Shown here: positions 1-10,000 of the stretch, in pieces
Layout: every line of letters starts with the position of its first letter
How positions within the stretch are numbered: the first letter of the stretch is position 1
From: JABWBD01 sp040768665
Lineage (GTDB): Bacteria > Planctomycetota > Planctomycetia > Pirellulales > Thermoguttaceae
Direction of reading: 5' to 3'
Assembly: GCA_040768665.1 (NCBI GenBank)
Contig: JAXGMN010000033.1
Location: 1 to 64,000 of the forward strand
DNA length: 64,000 nucleotides
Position numbers and translations under genes: made by a program
Notes under the pieces: model-generated
The model's input: the letters and a program-made list of their open reading frames with translations, nothing else
Database searches by the model: none
What the model was told of the DNA's origin: nothing

Positions 1-16
1 CCCCGTGAACGGTTAC
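1..16. repeat. Right end of a ~120-bp palindromic repeat
   Basis: The first 16 bases match the right terminus (CCCCGTGAACGGTTAC) of the palindromic element seen complete at 20923-21045 and 41745-41866. The rest of this copy lies left of the window. Confidence 0.7.
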
Positions 17-36
17 AACCAAGGAGCCTCGGCGCC

Positions 37-1059
37 ATGAAAAACCATCACTGCTATTTCGCCTTTCTGACGACGCTCGCTTTTCCGCTGCTCGCCGTTG
101 CCATTGCATGTTCTACGGCAAGGAGCGAAGACCTTTCCCAAGAACTGACGAAGCTTCCCTACCGAATCGTATTCGAGAGCTATCAAGACCAGAACTGGGA
201 TCTGTTCATGGTCCGGGCCGACGGCTCCGAGCGGGTAAACCTCACACGCACACGCGACGCGAACGAACTCTACCCCCATGTCTCCCCAGACGGCACGAAG
301 GTCTGCTTCGTGGTCGACGAGGGAGAGGGAGAAAACACAGTTCGCGGTGTCTGGTGCATGAACCTCGACGGCACGGACCGGCGTCTGGTGGCCCGCGACG
401 GGCGAGATCCGTGTTGGACGGCCGATGGTCGCGGTATCGTCTACCTGAAGAGCGAGTTCGAGAGATTCACCGCCATGGACTTCGCCACCAAGGGAGTCGT
501 CGTGCATGACCTGGCCACCGGCCGAGACCAATCCCATCCCAACGCGGATTTGCAGCACTTGTACTGCATCGGCGCCACGCCGGATGGGAAGTGGTACCTA
601 TCCACAGTTCACGCCGGCATGGACTTTGCCCATGGAATCCTGGCCATCCAGGCTCAAGGTTCCCAGGTGTTCAACTTAAAGATTCCCGGTTGTCGGTCGG
701 ACGTGAGCCCGGACGGAAAGCGGATCGCCTGGGCCTCGGGCGACTACTCGTTGGCGATCGGCGAACTCGATTTCTCCGGTCCGGAACCGCGAGTGGTCAA
801 CCCGCACGACATCCTTGTCAGCCCCAAGCCGATGAAGATCCAGCACATCGACTGGTCCCCCGACGGCCGATACGTGGCCTTTAGCCGCGGACCGTACAAG
901 AAGGGACTCGGCTTGGCGCCGTCGCTCATTGGCATTCAGGCTCCGGGTTGGGACATCTGCGTGGGAGATCCGAGCACGACGAACCGCTGGGTGGCTATCA
1001 CCACCGACGGCAAGAGCAATAAGGAGGCTGATTGGGTGCCCTTGCCCAAGACTCGCTAA
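37..1059 (+). CDS. Secreted PD40/TolB-like beta-propeller protein
   Basis: A 340-residue protein with a classical signal peptide in about the first 30 residues, so probably exported. Residues 41-93 read like the first WD40-like PD40 blades (DLFMVRADGSERVNLT, then HVSPDGTKVCFV), and the SPDG motif recurs (DVSPDGKRIAW, DWSPDGRYVAF). Such propellers are known from TolB and from periplasmic scaffolds; no catalytic motif is visible. The start is supported by AAGGAG at 21-26, ten bases before the ATG. The formylglycine-generating-enzyme-like gene follows 13 bases downstream, so the two are probably one transcript. The function is binding or scaffolding by inference only. Confidence 0.8.
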   Translation: MKNHHCYFAFLTTLAFPLLAVAIACSTARSEDLSQELTKLPYRIVFESYQDQNWDLFMVRADGSERVNLTRTRDANELYPHVSPDGTKVCFVVDEGEGENTVRGVWCMNLDGTDRRLVARDGRDPCWTADGRGIVYLKSEFERFTAMDFATKGVVVHDLATGRDQSHPNADLQHLYCIGATPDGKWYLSTVHAGMDFAHGILAIQAQGSQVFNLKIPGCRSDVSPDGKRIAWASGDYSLAIGELDFSGPEPRVVNPHDILVSPKPMKIQHIDWSPDGRYVAFSRGPYKKGLGLAPSLIGIQAPGWDICVGDPSTTNRWVAITTDGKSNKEADWVPLPKTR

Positions 1060-1072
1060 AAGGAAGGAAGCC

Positions 1073-1960
1073 ATGCTGAAGAACCTGTTTGGAGCGGCGG
1101 GGGCCTTGGCGATCGTCGGTTTGCTGGGGGCGTCTTGCCAGCGAACGCGGCCGGCGGTCGACAACGTCCCGCCGCCGAAGATCGTCAAGACCAAGGGCGG
1201 CGTGGAAATGGTCGAGGTGCCCGGCGGTGCGTTCGAGATGGGAAGCCGCTCGGGCCGACCGGACGAGGCACCCAAGCACCGGGTATCGATATCGCCGTTG
1301 CTGATGGACCGTTACGAGGTGACGCAGGCTGAATACGCACGGCTGGCGGTGGTCAATCCGTCGCATTACAAAGGTCCGACGCTGCCTGTGGAGCAGGCGA
1401 GTTGGGCCGACGCCGCCCGGTACTGCAACGCCCGGTCGCGCGAAGAGGGCCTGAATCCTTGTTACAACGAGGAGACGGCGGAGTGCAACGTCGCGGCCGA
1501 CGGCTATCGCCTTCCTACGGAAGCGGAGTGGGAGTACGCCTGTCGTGCGGGGACGACGGGCGATTATCCGTTTGACGGCGAGGCGCAGCGTCTGGGCCAG
1601 CACGCCTGGTTTGCCGAGAATGCGGGCAAGAAGACGCACCCAGTGGGCCAGAAACGGCCCAATGCCTGGGGCCTGTACGACATGCTGGGCAACGTGGCCG
1701 AATGGTGCAACGACGTCTACGAAGCCGACTATTACCGGCAAAGTCCCGAGGAAGATCCTGTCGGGCCCGCCGATGGCGAACGCTACCTGCTCCGCGGCGG
1801 GGCTTGGAACTCAAGTGCCGACGCTTGCCGCTCGGCCTATCGCTTGGGCGAGAGCCCCGGATTTCAGGACGCTTGCTTCGCCCGCGACGCGATCGGATTC
1901 CGCTGCGTACGCCGCGTTCGCAGCGTCGAGCCAAACAGGGCCGTACCCGCACCGAAATAG
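1073..1960 (+). CDS. SUMF1/formylglycine-generating-enzyme-like lipoprotein
   Basis: A 295-residue protein. The ATG at 1073 has AGGAAGG just upstream, and the N-terminus ends in a lipobox (LLGASC, Cys22), so it is probably a lipoprotein. The FGE-sulfatase fold is clear: VEVPGGAFEMGS near residue 50, RLPTEAEWEYACRAG near 150, GNVAEWCNDVY near 200, LRGGAWNSSADACRSAYR near 245 and a terminal GFRCVR. True FGEs oxidise a sulfatase cysteine to formylglycine, but many planctomycete members are non-catalytic, and no sulfatase gene lies in this window. It probably forms an operon with the propeller gene before it. Confidence 0.85.
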   Translation: MLKNLFGAAGALAIVGLLGASCQRTRPAVDNVPPPKIVKTKGGVEMVEVPGGAFEMGSRSGRPDEAPKHRVSISPLLMDRYEVTQAEYARLAVVNPSHYKGPTLPVEQASWADAARYCNARSREEGLNPCYNEETAECNVAADGYRLPTEAEWEYACRAGTTGDYPFDGEAQRLGQHAWFAENAGKKTHPVGQKRPNAWGLYDMLGNVAEWCNDVYEADYYRQSPEEDPVGPADGERYLLRGGAWNSSADACRSAYRLGESPGFQDACFARDAIGFRCVRRVRSVEPNRAVPAPK

Positions 1961-2187
1961 CGGGCAAGTAAAAGCCTCGAACGCACAATCGACACCGCAT
2001 TACCGGAAGGAAAACAAAATGTGCTGCGGAAGTACAGAAGACGCGCGAGATCACCTGCCGGGAACGGCCAGGCTCTCCAATCGCCGCCTGCGAACGACAC
2101 CTCGGCCGAGTCGCCGTAGTATCGAAGGTTACAACTCGCGATGTTGTCTCGTCTTGACGGTCGGCCCGGTTCTTTGACCAAACGGCA

Positions 2188-4248
2188 TCACTTGCAGTTC
2201 TCGGTGTCCCATTGTGTGGTGTAGGTCTTGATGAGGTCGACCAACGGCGCGGGATCCTCCAGTCCATGCGGGTGATGGCCGCAATCCGGCTTGTGGAAAA
2301 CCGTGATCGAGCCGCCCAGTGCCTTGTACCGCTGTTCGAGAATCGCCGAGTTCGATTCGGGAGGAACCGATTGATCGGCATCGCCGATCACATGGATCAG
2401 CGGAATGCCGGCTTTGGCGAGGGGCCCCAGGCTGTCGATGGGATTCCCTTTGTAGGCCAAGGCTTCGGCCTCGGTCTTGAACCCGTAAAGTTCGAGCAGG
2501 TTCTTGACGCCATTTTCATCCCTCTTTCCCGCGGTCGTGCCGAGAGGCCAGCTCTTGAAATCACAGACCGGCGCATCACCGTAGATACACACCACGCGGT
2601 CGGGATGTGCCGCGGCGAAACGGTAGGCGTAAAGCCCGCCCCGGCTCACGCCGGTGAGCGTCCCCTTGGGATTCAGGCCCTTCGCGACGAAGTGCCTGTA
2701 GAACGCGTCCATGTGGGCCAAAGCGGGCGGGCCCCCCAGGGACATGGTGCCGACCTTCATGTGGATGTGGTAGAACCCCTCCGCCAGCAGCCGCTCCGTG
2801 CCGGTTCGCTCGGTAAACGCTTCCGGCCATTCCGTACACCACACCCAGTGATTTCCGGGACGCGGATGTTTGGGAACAGCCACCCAACACTCGCATCCGT
2901 CCACCTCGAAGTGATGACGCGTAAAGCCGTGCCAGACGTCGGTTTTCGCGGGTTGCCAGTCGATGGTCTTGTTGAAGGCGCGGTCGGTGAAGGCCAGGTA
3001 GCACTGCCAGTCGTACGTTGCGATCCCGTGTTCATACGGACGGCGGTGATAGCCGAGATGGGTACTCATCGCCGGTGACATCTCCTGCGGCCACTCGGTG
3101 GCGGGCAGGCCGGGGAGCCCCAGGAACTGCCACACCGGTTCGGCAGCCTTCATGCTGAGGAACTCGCCGTAGGGGTCGAACCACTTGCCGGGGAAACTGG
3201 AGACGTAGAGCTTGCGCGGGGCGCAGGCCGCCAGCAGCATGTGTTGGTCGAACGGCATCGCGGCCTCGTTGTCGCTGTACTGGCGAAAGTTGCCGCAAAA
3301 CCAGTGCGGGAACATCTGGTTCTGCGTCGACACGTTTTCGCCGTAGTCACGCTTCGCCAACGGTACGCCACCTCCACCGGTCTGATTGGGAATGACCACG
3401 GCGAAACGTTCATCCTTCGCGCCGGCCAGCAGTGCCGCCTTGGCAAGACGCGAGCAGCCGATCACCGCAACCCGCTTGACGTCGATGGCCGGTTCTTTTT
3501 CCAGCATGTCCATACCACGCATCAGGCCCCAGGCCCAGGCAGCGATCGCCGTGGTATGGTTACCGGCGCCCGCAACCGTCGGCGCGAACAGCACATGCAC
3601 GCCCTGGGTATACAGCTCGGCGTCGTCGGGCGCGATGTCCCCATAGCAGGCGGTGACCAGCGCGTAACCGCGGGTGACGAGGGTCTCGAACGGCCAGCTC
3701 TTGGGATTCAGCCCGCGGCTTTTTTCGGATGTGCGGTGGTTGGTGATGAAATGCTTGGGATTGTCGCGGAGCCAGCCTTCGCACACGAGGATCGCCGGGT
3801 CTGCGTCAAGCTCCTGGTTGCCATAGTAGTTGAGCCCAATGAACGCGGGGACGGGGCCAGGGCTGTTCTTGGGGATAAAGAAGATCCAATCGATCTTCGG
3901 ACCGCTGTTGTCGTCGCGGAACCACATGCGGACCTGCTTGCGTGTGGCGCGGCCGCCGAGAATCTCGCTGCTTTCAAGCAACTCCAGGCGCATTTTGGCA
4001 GGGGGCGGGGGAATCAGGCCGTACATCTGGTCCTCGAAGAGGGCGAGGATTTCTGCTCGCCGATGCGGCCACTGATCGGGCGAAGTAAGTTTGGACCCAC
4101 TGCGGAACGTGAGCGGGTCCGGCAGGGTGTAGGGGGCGACTTTCGCTTCGTCGTAGTTCGCAGGACGCGCGTGCGACGCGGGCGCAAGTCCGCCGAGTGT
4201 GACCAATAAGAACAAACCGACCGCCTTCGTACCTCGGGATGAAAACAT
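2188..4248 (-). CDS. Secreted CE15-like glucuronoyl esterase fused to a second alpha/beta hydrolase
   Basis: A 686-residue protein with a signal peptide (cleavage near Ala-His-Ala27). Residues about 35-430 resemble family CE15 glucuronoyl esterases: the nucleophile motif GCSR near residue 264 and a late His in FDQHMLLAAC. The usual PQE acid motif reads PNQTGGGG here, so the canonical Glu is replaced; an acid could come from the later WFDPYGEF segment, as in some bacterial CE15 proteins. Residues about 430-686 form a second alpha/beta hydrolase with GVSRGG, GDADQSVPP and GHHPHG as a plausible Ser-Asp-His triad. CE15 enzymes cut lignin-glucuronoxylan esters, so a plant-polysaccharide role is inferred. 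It is monocistronic, with no close neighbour on its strand. Confidence 0.75.
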   Translation of the reverse strand: MFSSRGTKAVGLFLLVTLGGLAPASHARPANYDEAKVAPYTLPDPLTFRSGSKLTSPDQWPHRRAEILALFEDQMYGLIPPPPAKMRLELLESSEILGGRATRKQVRMWFRDDNSGPKIDWIFFIPKNSPGPVPAFIGLNYYGNQELDADPAILVCEGWLRDNPKHFITNHRTSEKSRGLNPKSWPFETLVTRGYALVTACYGDIAPDDAELYTQGVHVLFAPTVAGAGNHTTAIAAWAWGLMRGMDMLEKEPAIDVKRVAVIGCSRLAKAALLAGAKDERFAVVIPNQTGGGGVPLAKRDYGENVSTQNQMFPHWFCGNFRQYSDNEAAMPFDQHMLLAACAPRKLYVSSFPGKWFDPYGEFLSMKAAEPVWQFLGLPGLPATEWPQEMSPAMSTHLGYHRRPYEHGIATYDWQCYLAFTDRAFNKTIDWQPAKTDVWHGFTRHHFEVDGCECWVAVPKHPRPGNHWVWCTEWPEAFTERTGTERLLAEGFYHIHMKVGTMSLGGPPALAHMDAFYRHFVAKGLNPKGTLTGVSRGGLYAYRFAAAHPDRVVCIYGDAPVCDFKSWPLGTTAGKRDENGVKNLLELYGFKTEAEALAYKGNPIDSLGPLAKAGIPLIHVIGDADQSVPPESNSAILEQRYKALGGSITVFHKPDCGHHPHGLEDPAPLVDLIKTYTTQWDTENCK

Positions 4249-4405
4249 GACTGTGACTAAGCCTCAATTCTGACGATGGAACATTGTTTGAGCCATTCTC
4301 CATACCTCAACTTCACTTCCGCTGCTTCTGCCGGAAGGCGATTGAAGTCTCCAGCCACACGCCGCAACTGCCGCCGCCGGCCTCGGGCGAGAGGATCAGT
4401 CGCCG

Positions 4406-5173
4406 TTACTTCTCCCATTCGAGCCTTCCGTCTCTCAATATGGCAGGCGCGGCAGACGCAGTCCAGCGCCCATTGTCCTTTTTGACATTTCGTGCAACCA
4501 TCAGCCGGATTTCGCCATTCTTCCCCTTCGGCAGACCGAACGCGCCGACGGAGACATCGACCGCGTGATACGCGATGACGTTGAGCCGCGCGTCGCACTG
4601 ATAGGTTCGGTCCTTGCCGTACGTTCCGAGCCAGAAGAATTCGTCAGCGAAAGTCATTGCTTGAATTCCGTAGATCGTTTTGCCGGGAATCTTGATCTTC
4701 TCGACGAGGACGAAGGTCGGCGTGAATTTGTGAATCCAGTTGAAATCCCGCTCGCTCTTCTTGTCTTTGCCCTCGCCCACATAGAAGAACCCGTTGGCAA
4801 AGGTGATTCCGTCGATTCCGCCGTTATGGAAATCCACGGGAAACTCCTTGACCGCAGCCAAATCTCTACAGTCGTAGACGTTGATGTACAATCCCCGTCT
4901 CTCCTTGGTTCTGTTTTCCGTCGCGACGTAGATCTTTCCCTCATGTACACAGCAGTCGCCGTGGTGCGGATCGACGGGCCTTTGCGCCACGACCCTGCCG
5001 ACGTAGTCCGTCTTGATCAAGGTGGTGAACATCGACCAGTAAATGAACTCGCCGTCCGAATCGAATCCCTGCAAATGTCCGCTGGCCTCTCCCTGGCAGA
5101 GAATCGGATCCGCCGCGAAGGCAGCCGGACAAACGCCGAGGATCATCGCAGCGGCAACGAAAAGGCGACTCAT
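4406..5173 (-). CDS. Secreted hypothetical protein, probable beta-propeller
   Basis: A 255-residue protein with a clear signal peptide ending in AAFA at residue 20. The mature chain has repeating short strands such as EGKIYVATENR, NGFFYVGEGKD and DEFFWLGTYGKD, spaced like the blades of an NHL or SMP-30-type propeller. No catalytic residues are recognised. The stretch between its stop and the CE15-like gene (4249-4405) holds no gene that I can support. Confidence 0.65.
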   Translation of the reverse strand: MSRLFVAAAMILGVCPAAFAADPILCQGEASGHLQGFDSDGEFIYWSMFTTLIKTDYVGRVVAQRPVDPHHGDCCVHEGKIYVATENRTKERRGLYINVYDCRDLAAVKEFPVDFHNGGIDGITFANGFFYVGEGKDKKSERDFNWIHKFTPTFVLVEKIKIPGKTIYGIQAMTFADEFFWLGTYGKDRTYQCDARLNVIAYHAVDVSVGAFGLPKGKNGEIRLMVARNVKKDNGRWTASAAPAILRDGRLEWEK

Positions 5174-5439
5174 GGTTGGTTCCTGGTAGCGACGTTTGCC
5201 CTCAGAATCGAGAGAAAGACTCCAAAGAACTTCAGTGAACGGGATCGAATGGGCATGACGGGGTTCTCAGGAGCAAAGGGCGGGATTAGAGGGAGGGCTG
5301 GATGTCAGATCTTACCATACTGTGCGGGAGAGGCAGCGGCAAGGTTTTGCGTGAGTAGCGCCAATGAATTGCGGCGGCCGTTGAATCGAGCACCGATTCC
5401 GACAGGTTGACAAGCCTCGGCCGCCAGGGCATGCTTTAG

Positions 5440-5577
5440 CGTGAGCCCTACGACCAGCTCGCCCCCTGGCCGGCGGCAGATGGAATCGTGGTCGCCTACG
5501 ACGGTCTGCGGGTCGCCGGCCACCTCGGCACGGCCGACAACCGACACCTGCGCGCGATCCAAGGCGCGCAATTTTGA
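5440..5577 (+). pseudogene. Possible 3' remnant of a gene
   Basis: A 45-codon open stretch directly after an in-frame TAG. It has no start codon but reads like a protein C-terminus (APWPAADGIVVAYDGLRVAG, ending IQGAQF). It sits inside the 422-base gap 5174-5595, just before the ribosome-binding site of the ceramidase-like gene. I do not recognise the family. It could equally be chance open frame in GC-rich DNA. Confidence 0.3.
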
Positions 5578-5595
5578 ACCAGAGGAGAGCCTTGA

Positions 5596-7062
5596 ATGAA
5601 GACGTCTTTGCTCCCTGCCGCGGCCCGAGGGGCGTGCGGCGTGCTGTTGGCCTGGCTTCTGGTCCCGGCCGTGTCGGGCGGGGCCGAATTGCAGGTCGGT
5701 GCGGCGTCGGTCGATATCACGCCCAACAAGGCGGTTGCCCTGTGGGGGCAATTCGGCATGCGGCTTTCGACCACGCCGGAAACGCCGCTGACGGCCAACG
5801 CGATCGCGCTGCGGTCGGGCGACGTTACGACCACCTTTGTCTCCTTGGACCTTCTGCAATTGCCGGAAGTGTTCGTCAAAGCGGTGAGAGATGCGGTGGT
5901 TAAGAAGGACGGCTCGATCAACGTCCAAAATGTCGTCTTGACCGCCACGCACACGCACACCGCCCCCGTCCTGCGACCGGGAACGCCGGGCATTCCGGCC
6001 AATGAGCAAACGATGACCGTCGAGGAGACGATCGCGTACCTGGCCGACAAGATCAGCGATGGGATTGTCGCCGCCTGGAAGGATCTTGCTCCGGGGAAGA
6101 TGTCTTACGGGCTCGACCGGAACAGCATCGGCTTCAGCCGGCGCGCCGTTTACTCCAACGGCTCGGCGAAAATGTACGGAAACACGGACCAGCCGGACTT
6201 CGTCAATCTGGAGGGGATGGACGATGATGACGTCGGCTCCATCTTTTTCTACGATCGCCAGGATCGTTTGAAGGCGATCATCGTCAATGTGGCCTGCCCG
6301 TCCCAAGTCGTCGAATCGCGATCGGCCATCAATGCCGACTATTGGCTTCCGGTTCGCAACAACTTGAAGGCCCGCTACGGCGAGGCGATCGTGGTGCTGG
6401 GCTGGGGCTCGGCGGCGGGCGACATGTCGCCGCGTCCGCTGGTGCATAAGGCGGCCAACGCGCGCATGCGGGCCTTGCGCGGGATCGACGAACTGCAAGA
6501 GGTCGCCCGGCGCATCGATATTTCTGTCAGCCAGACGTTCGACGCCGTCCAGAAGGAGAAGTCGCCGGAGCCCGTCTTGAGACACGCGGCCGTGACGTTG
6601 CACTTGCCGCTGTCGAAGATCTCCGAGGCGCAGTACCGCGAAGCCCTAGCGGCGTACAAGAGCGTCGTGGAGCAGGTTGAAAAAGACCCGCAATGCGAGC
6701 CCCGCGTCGCCTTCATGGCCAGGGACTGGCACTTGGGAGTCGTCAAACGGTACGAGCAGTTGCAGAAGGATCCGGCCGCGACCTATCCGGTCGAGATTCA
6801 CGTCGTGCGATTGGGTGATCTGGCCGTCTGTTCCAATCCTTTTGAGCTGTATTGCGAGTACGGCATTCGCATCAAGGCCCGGTCGCGAGCAACGCAGACG
6901 TTCATCGTCCAGATGTCCGGCTTCGGCAGCTATCTGCCGACCGAGCGCGCCCAGGCTGCCGGGCATTACTCGGCCATACCACAGAGCAACGTCATCGGCC
7001 CGGAAGGCGGGCAAATGCTGGTCGACAAGACGGTCGAAATCATCAATGAATTGTGGAAGTAG
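5596..7062 (+). CDS. Neutral/alkaline ceramidase-like secreted protein (type A)
   Basis: A 488-residue protein with a signal peptide (about residues 1-29). AGAGGAG at 5581-5587 precedes the ATG. It matches the N-terminal domain of neutral ceramidases (PF04734): VGAASVDITP at 35-43, the zinc-ligand motif THTHTAP at 118-124, NVACPSQVVESR near 235, and AAGDMSPR with Ser278 where bacterial neutral ceramidase carries its nucleophile in GDVSPN. It lacks the C-terminal Ig-like domain of full ceramidases. The substrate is unknown; hydrolysis of an N-acyl lipid or an amidated glycan is possible. It is first in a tight set with the propeller fusion (24 bases on) and the hydrolase after that. Confidence 0.82.
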   Translation: MKTSLLPAAARGACGVLLAWLLVPAVSGGAELQVGAASVDITPNKAVALWGQFGMRLSTTPETPLTANAIALRSGDVTTTFVSLDLLQLPEVFVKAVRDAVVKKDGSINVQNVVLTATHTHTAPVLRPGTPGIPANEQTMTVEETIAYLADKISDGIVAAWKDLAPGKMSYGLDRNSIGFSRRAVYSNGSAKMYGNTDQPDFVNLEGMDDDDVGSIFFYDRQDRLKAIIVNVACPSQVVESRSAINADYWLPVRNNLKARYGEAIVVLGWGSAAGDMSPRPLVHKAANARMRALRGIDELQEVARRIDISVSQTFDAVQKEKSPEPVLRHAAVTLHLPLSKISEAQYREALAAYKSVVEQVEKDPQCEPRVAFMARDWHLGVVKRYEQLQKDPAATYPVEIHVVRLGDLAVCSNPFELYCEYGIRIKARSRATQTFIVQMSGFGSYLPTERAQAAGHYSAIPQSNVIGPEGGQMLVDKTVEIINELWK

Positions 7063-7086
7063 GCTAGGCACAAGGAGAGACTATTG

Positions 7087-10000
7087 ATGACCAGCCCACT
7101 TGGTTTTCCGACCCGGCGTCTGCCGGTTCTACTGCTTCTGATTGCGGCGAATCTCTCTGCGGTGGCCGGCGATTGGCCGGCTTGGCGTTACGACGCCGGA
7201 CGCACGGCGGCTTCCCGGCAGGAATTGCCCGCCAAACTCCGGCTCCTATGGACGCGCGAACTGCCCGCACCCCGGGCCGCTTTTCCCAATGACCTTCGCC
7301 TTCGCTTCGACGGCTGCTACGAACCCATTGTGACGGGAAAACATGTCGTGTTGCCGTCGATGGTGACCGACACCGTTACCTGCCTGGACAGCGAGACGGG
7401 CGATGCGCGCTGGACCTTCTTCGCCGATGCACCGGTCCGGTTTGCACCGGTGGCCTGGGAGGGGAGGCTCTATTTCGTCGCCGATGACGGCTGCCTGTAC
7501 TGTCTCAGTACCGACGAGGGGCGATTGCTGTGGAAGTTCTGCGGGCTGGACGCCGATCGGAAACCTTACAAGTTGCTGGGAAACGAACGCCTGATTTCAC
7601 GCTGGCCCGCGCGAGGCGGCCCGGTGCTGGCCGACGGGACCATCTACTTTGCCGCGGGGTTGTGGCCCAACGAAGGCGTCTTCGTGTACGCCGTCGACGC
7701 GGCCACGGGCCGCCAGGTCTGGGTCAACGACGAAGGCGGATTCGTCAAGAATGGACTGTTGGACCACGGCACGCGCCGCGACGGTGGGCTCTCTCCCCAG
7801 GGATACCTGGCGGTGCTGGGCACGAAACTGATCGTCCCCAGCGGCCGCGCGCTGCCGGCGTTTTTCGACCGGAAGTCCGGAAAAATGGACCCGTACACCA
7901 CGGGCTGGGGCGGCCGCATCGCCCTGGCCAAGGGCTGCTGGTATGTGTGCGGCATCGGAAATTACCTGTTTCAAAGCGGAGATCTCTACGAGTTGAACTC
8001 GCCATCCCGCTCGACCCTCGCGTCCGGTTCGCCCGATCTGCAGGTAAGCCTCTCCGATTTCGCCGCCCACATGAACACCTCCCCCGAGACGGCCAGGCAA
8101 TGGATCGAGCGCTTCGGCCTGGATGCGGGGGAACAAGCGGGCTCTCCTTTTGTTCGCGTTCGCGCGGGCGGCCCGGTGACGTATCTCTCCTGGTGGACAT
8201 TCTCGAAGCCGGAATCCTTGCGGCCGGAAGAACGCCAGATCCTGGAAAGTCGCGTGCGCCTGCAGGTCGATCCGGCCAACGTGAAGGACTTGGGCACCTT
8301 TCGAGAACCGGTCTTGAGCCGGGAGGCGATCTACTATTCGGTGCCTGAAAACGAAATCGGGCGGCGGTTCAGGGGCGAAGATTTGCCTTTGACGAATTCC
8401 CCCAAATACCGCGAGATCGTGGCTTGCGACGCAGCGCGCCCTCTTACACCGAGCGCCACGTACCAAGGCGGCTGGGGCAGCCCCCATCGGCTCGTCCAGT
8501 GGCCCGCCGCGCGCTTTGAGCAGGCATGGACGTTGCCCTCCGACCTCAAAGTCCATATCAAGGCCGGATCGCGACTGTACGCGGGAGCGCGAGGCATCGT
8601 TGCCGCCGTGGACCTTCCCGCGGCCGGCGGCCAGCCGCGGATCGGCTGGCGCGCGAGTATTGCGGGAACGCCGGCGCGGATGCTGGCCGGCGACGGCAAA
8701 CTGCTGGTGGTGACCGCGGAGGGAATGCTATGCTGTTTCGGTGAGGGCCCCGCTTCTTCCAGAAACCACCCCGCCGGACCGATCGACGCTGCTCCCTCGG
8801 CCGACACGTGGACCACGCGTGCCCGCGAGATTCTTGAACAGGCCGGAGTCCGCGAGGGCTACTGCCTGGCGTTGGGCCTTGGCAGCGGCCGGTTAGTGGA
8901 GGAATTGGCGCGCCAATCGGAGTTGCAGATCATTGCCGTCGATTCCGACGCCGCCCGCGTGGCAGCCTCGCGAAAACGGTTTCACGCGACCGGCCTGTAC
9001 GGATCGCGGATCCATATCGTGCCGGGCGACTTGCGGACGCTCCGTCTGCCGCCCTTGATGGCGAGCCTCGTGGTCTCCGAAGACCTCGAAGGCAGCGGCT
9101 TCGACGGACAAGGGGCGATGGTCGAACGGCTGTTCGCCTCGTTGCGGCCGTATGGCGGGGCTGCTTGCCTGCCGGTCTCCGAACTTCAGCACACCGCGTT
9201 GGACCGAGTGATCCAATCCGCGAGAATCCCCGGAAGCAGGCTCGCGCGCAGCGCAAACCGGACGTGGCTTCTGCGCGAAGGGGCCTTGCCGGACGCCGCC
9301 GACTGGCAGCACGAGAGCGGCGATGCCGCTCACACCTTCGCCTCTCAGGACCGGGCCGCCAGGCCGCCGTTCGGCGTCTTGTGGTTCGGCGGTGAGATCG
9401 ACCGCGTGCTGCCCCCTTTCAAAGGTCCCGTTCCTCGCATCGCCGCCGGCCGGATGTTCTTGCAGGCAGGCAACGAGTTGCACGCTGCCGACATCTACAC
9501 CGGGCGACACTTATGGAGGCGGTCGCTCGGGCGGGCCGGGCAGTTCGTCGCCGCCGACCGCGAGCTTTATGCCATTTCCGACGGCGTCTGCCTTCGGCTC
9601 GATCCGGCCAAGGGCGAATTGCTGGGCACCATTGCCGTCCCCGCATCGCTGGACAAAATCCCTGGCGGCTGGGAGGAAATCCGCGTGGCGGGCGATGCCC
9701 TGCTCGGCATCGCCGGCAAGCATCTCATGTGCCTCGATCGCACGAGCGGGCAGTTGCGTTGGCGGTTCGACGCCGAGCGCGACGGCATCAGCTTCGCCCT
9801 TGGGAAGAACACCGTCTACTGCGTCGATTACTGGCTGCCGCGTCATCGCCGCAGGGGCGATGCCAAATCCGAGGAGAGCACGATCGTCGCGCTCGACGCC
9901 GGCGGCGGCAAAGTCGTCTGGCAGACGACGGCCGCAACTCCCGCCGTGACCGAGCCTCCGAAGCCGCCGGACTTGCCTTCGCTGGTGAGCCCGCAATTGG

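Noticed and set aside
5305..6603. A long minus-strand open frame (432 codons) opposite the ceramidase-like gene
   Set aside because: It is antisense to a gene with clear motifs, has Arg/Gly-rich random composition and no ribosome-binding site. GC-rich codon bias creates such shadows.
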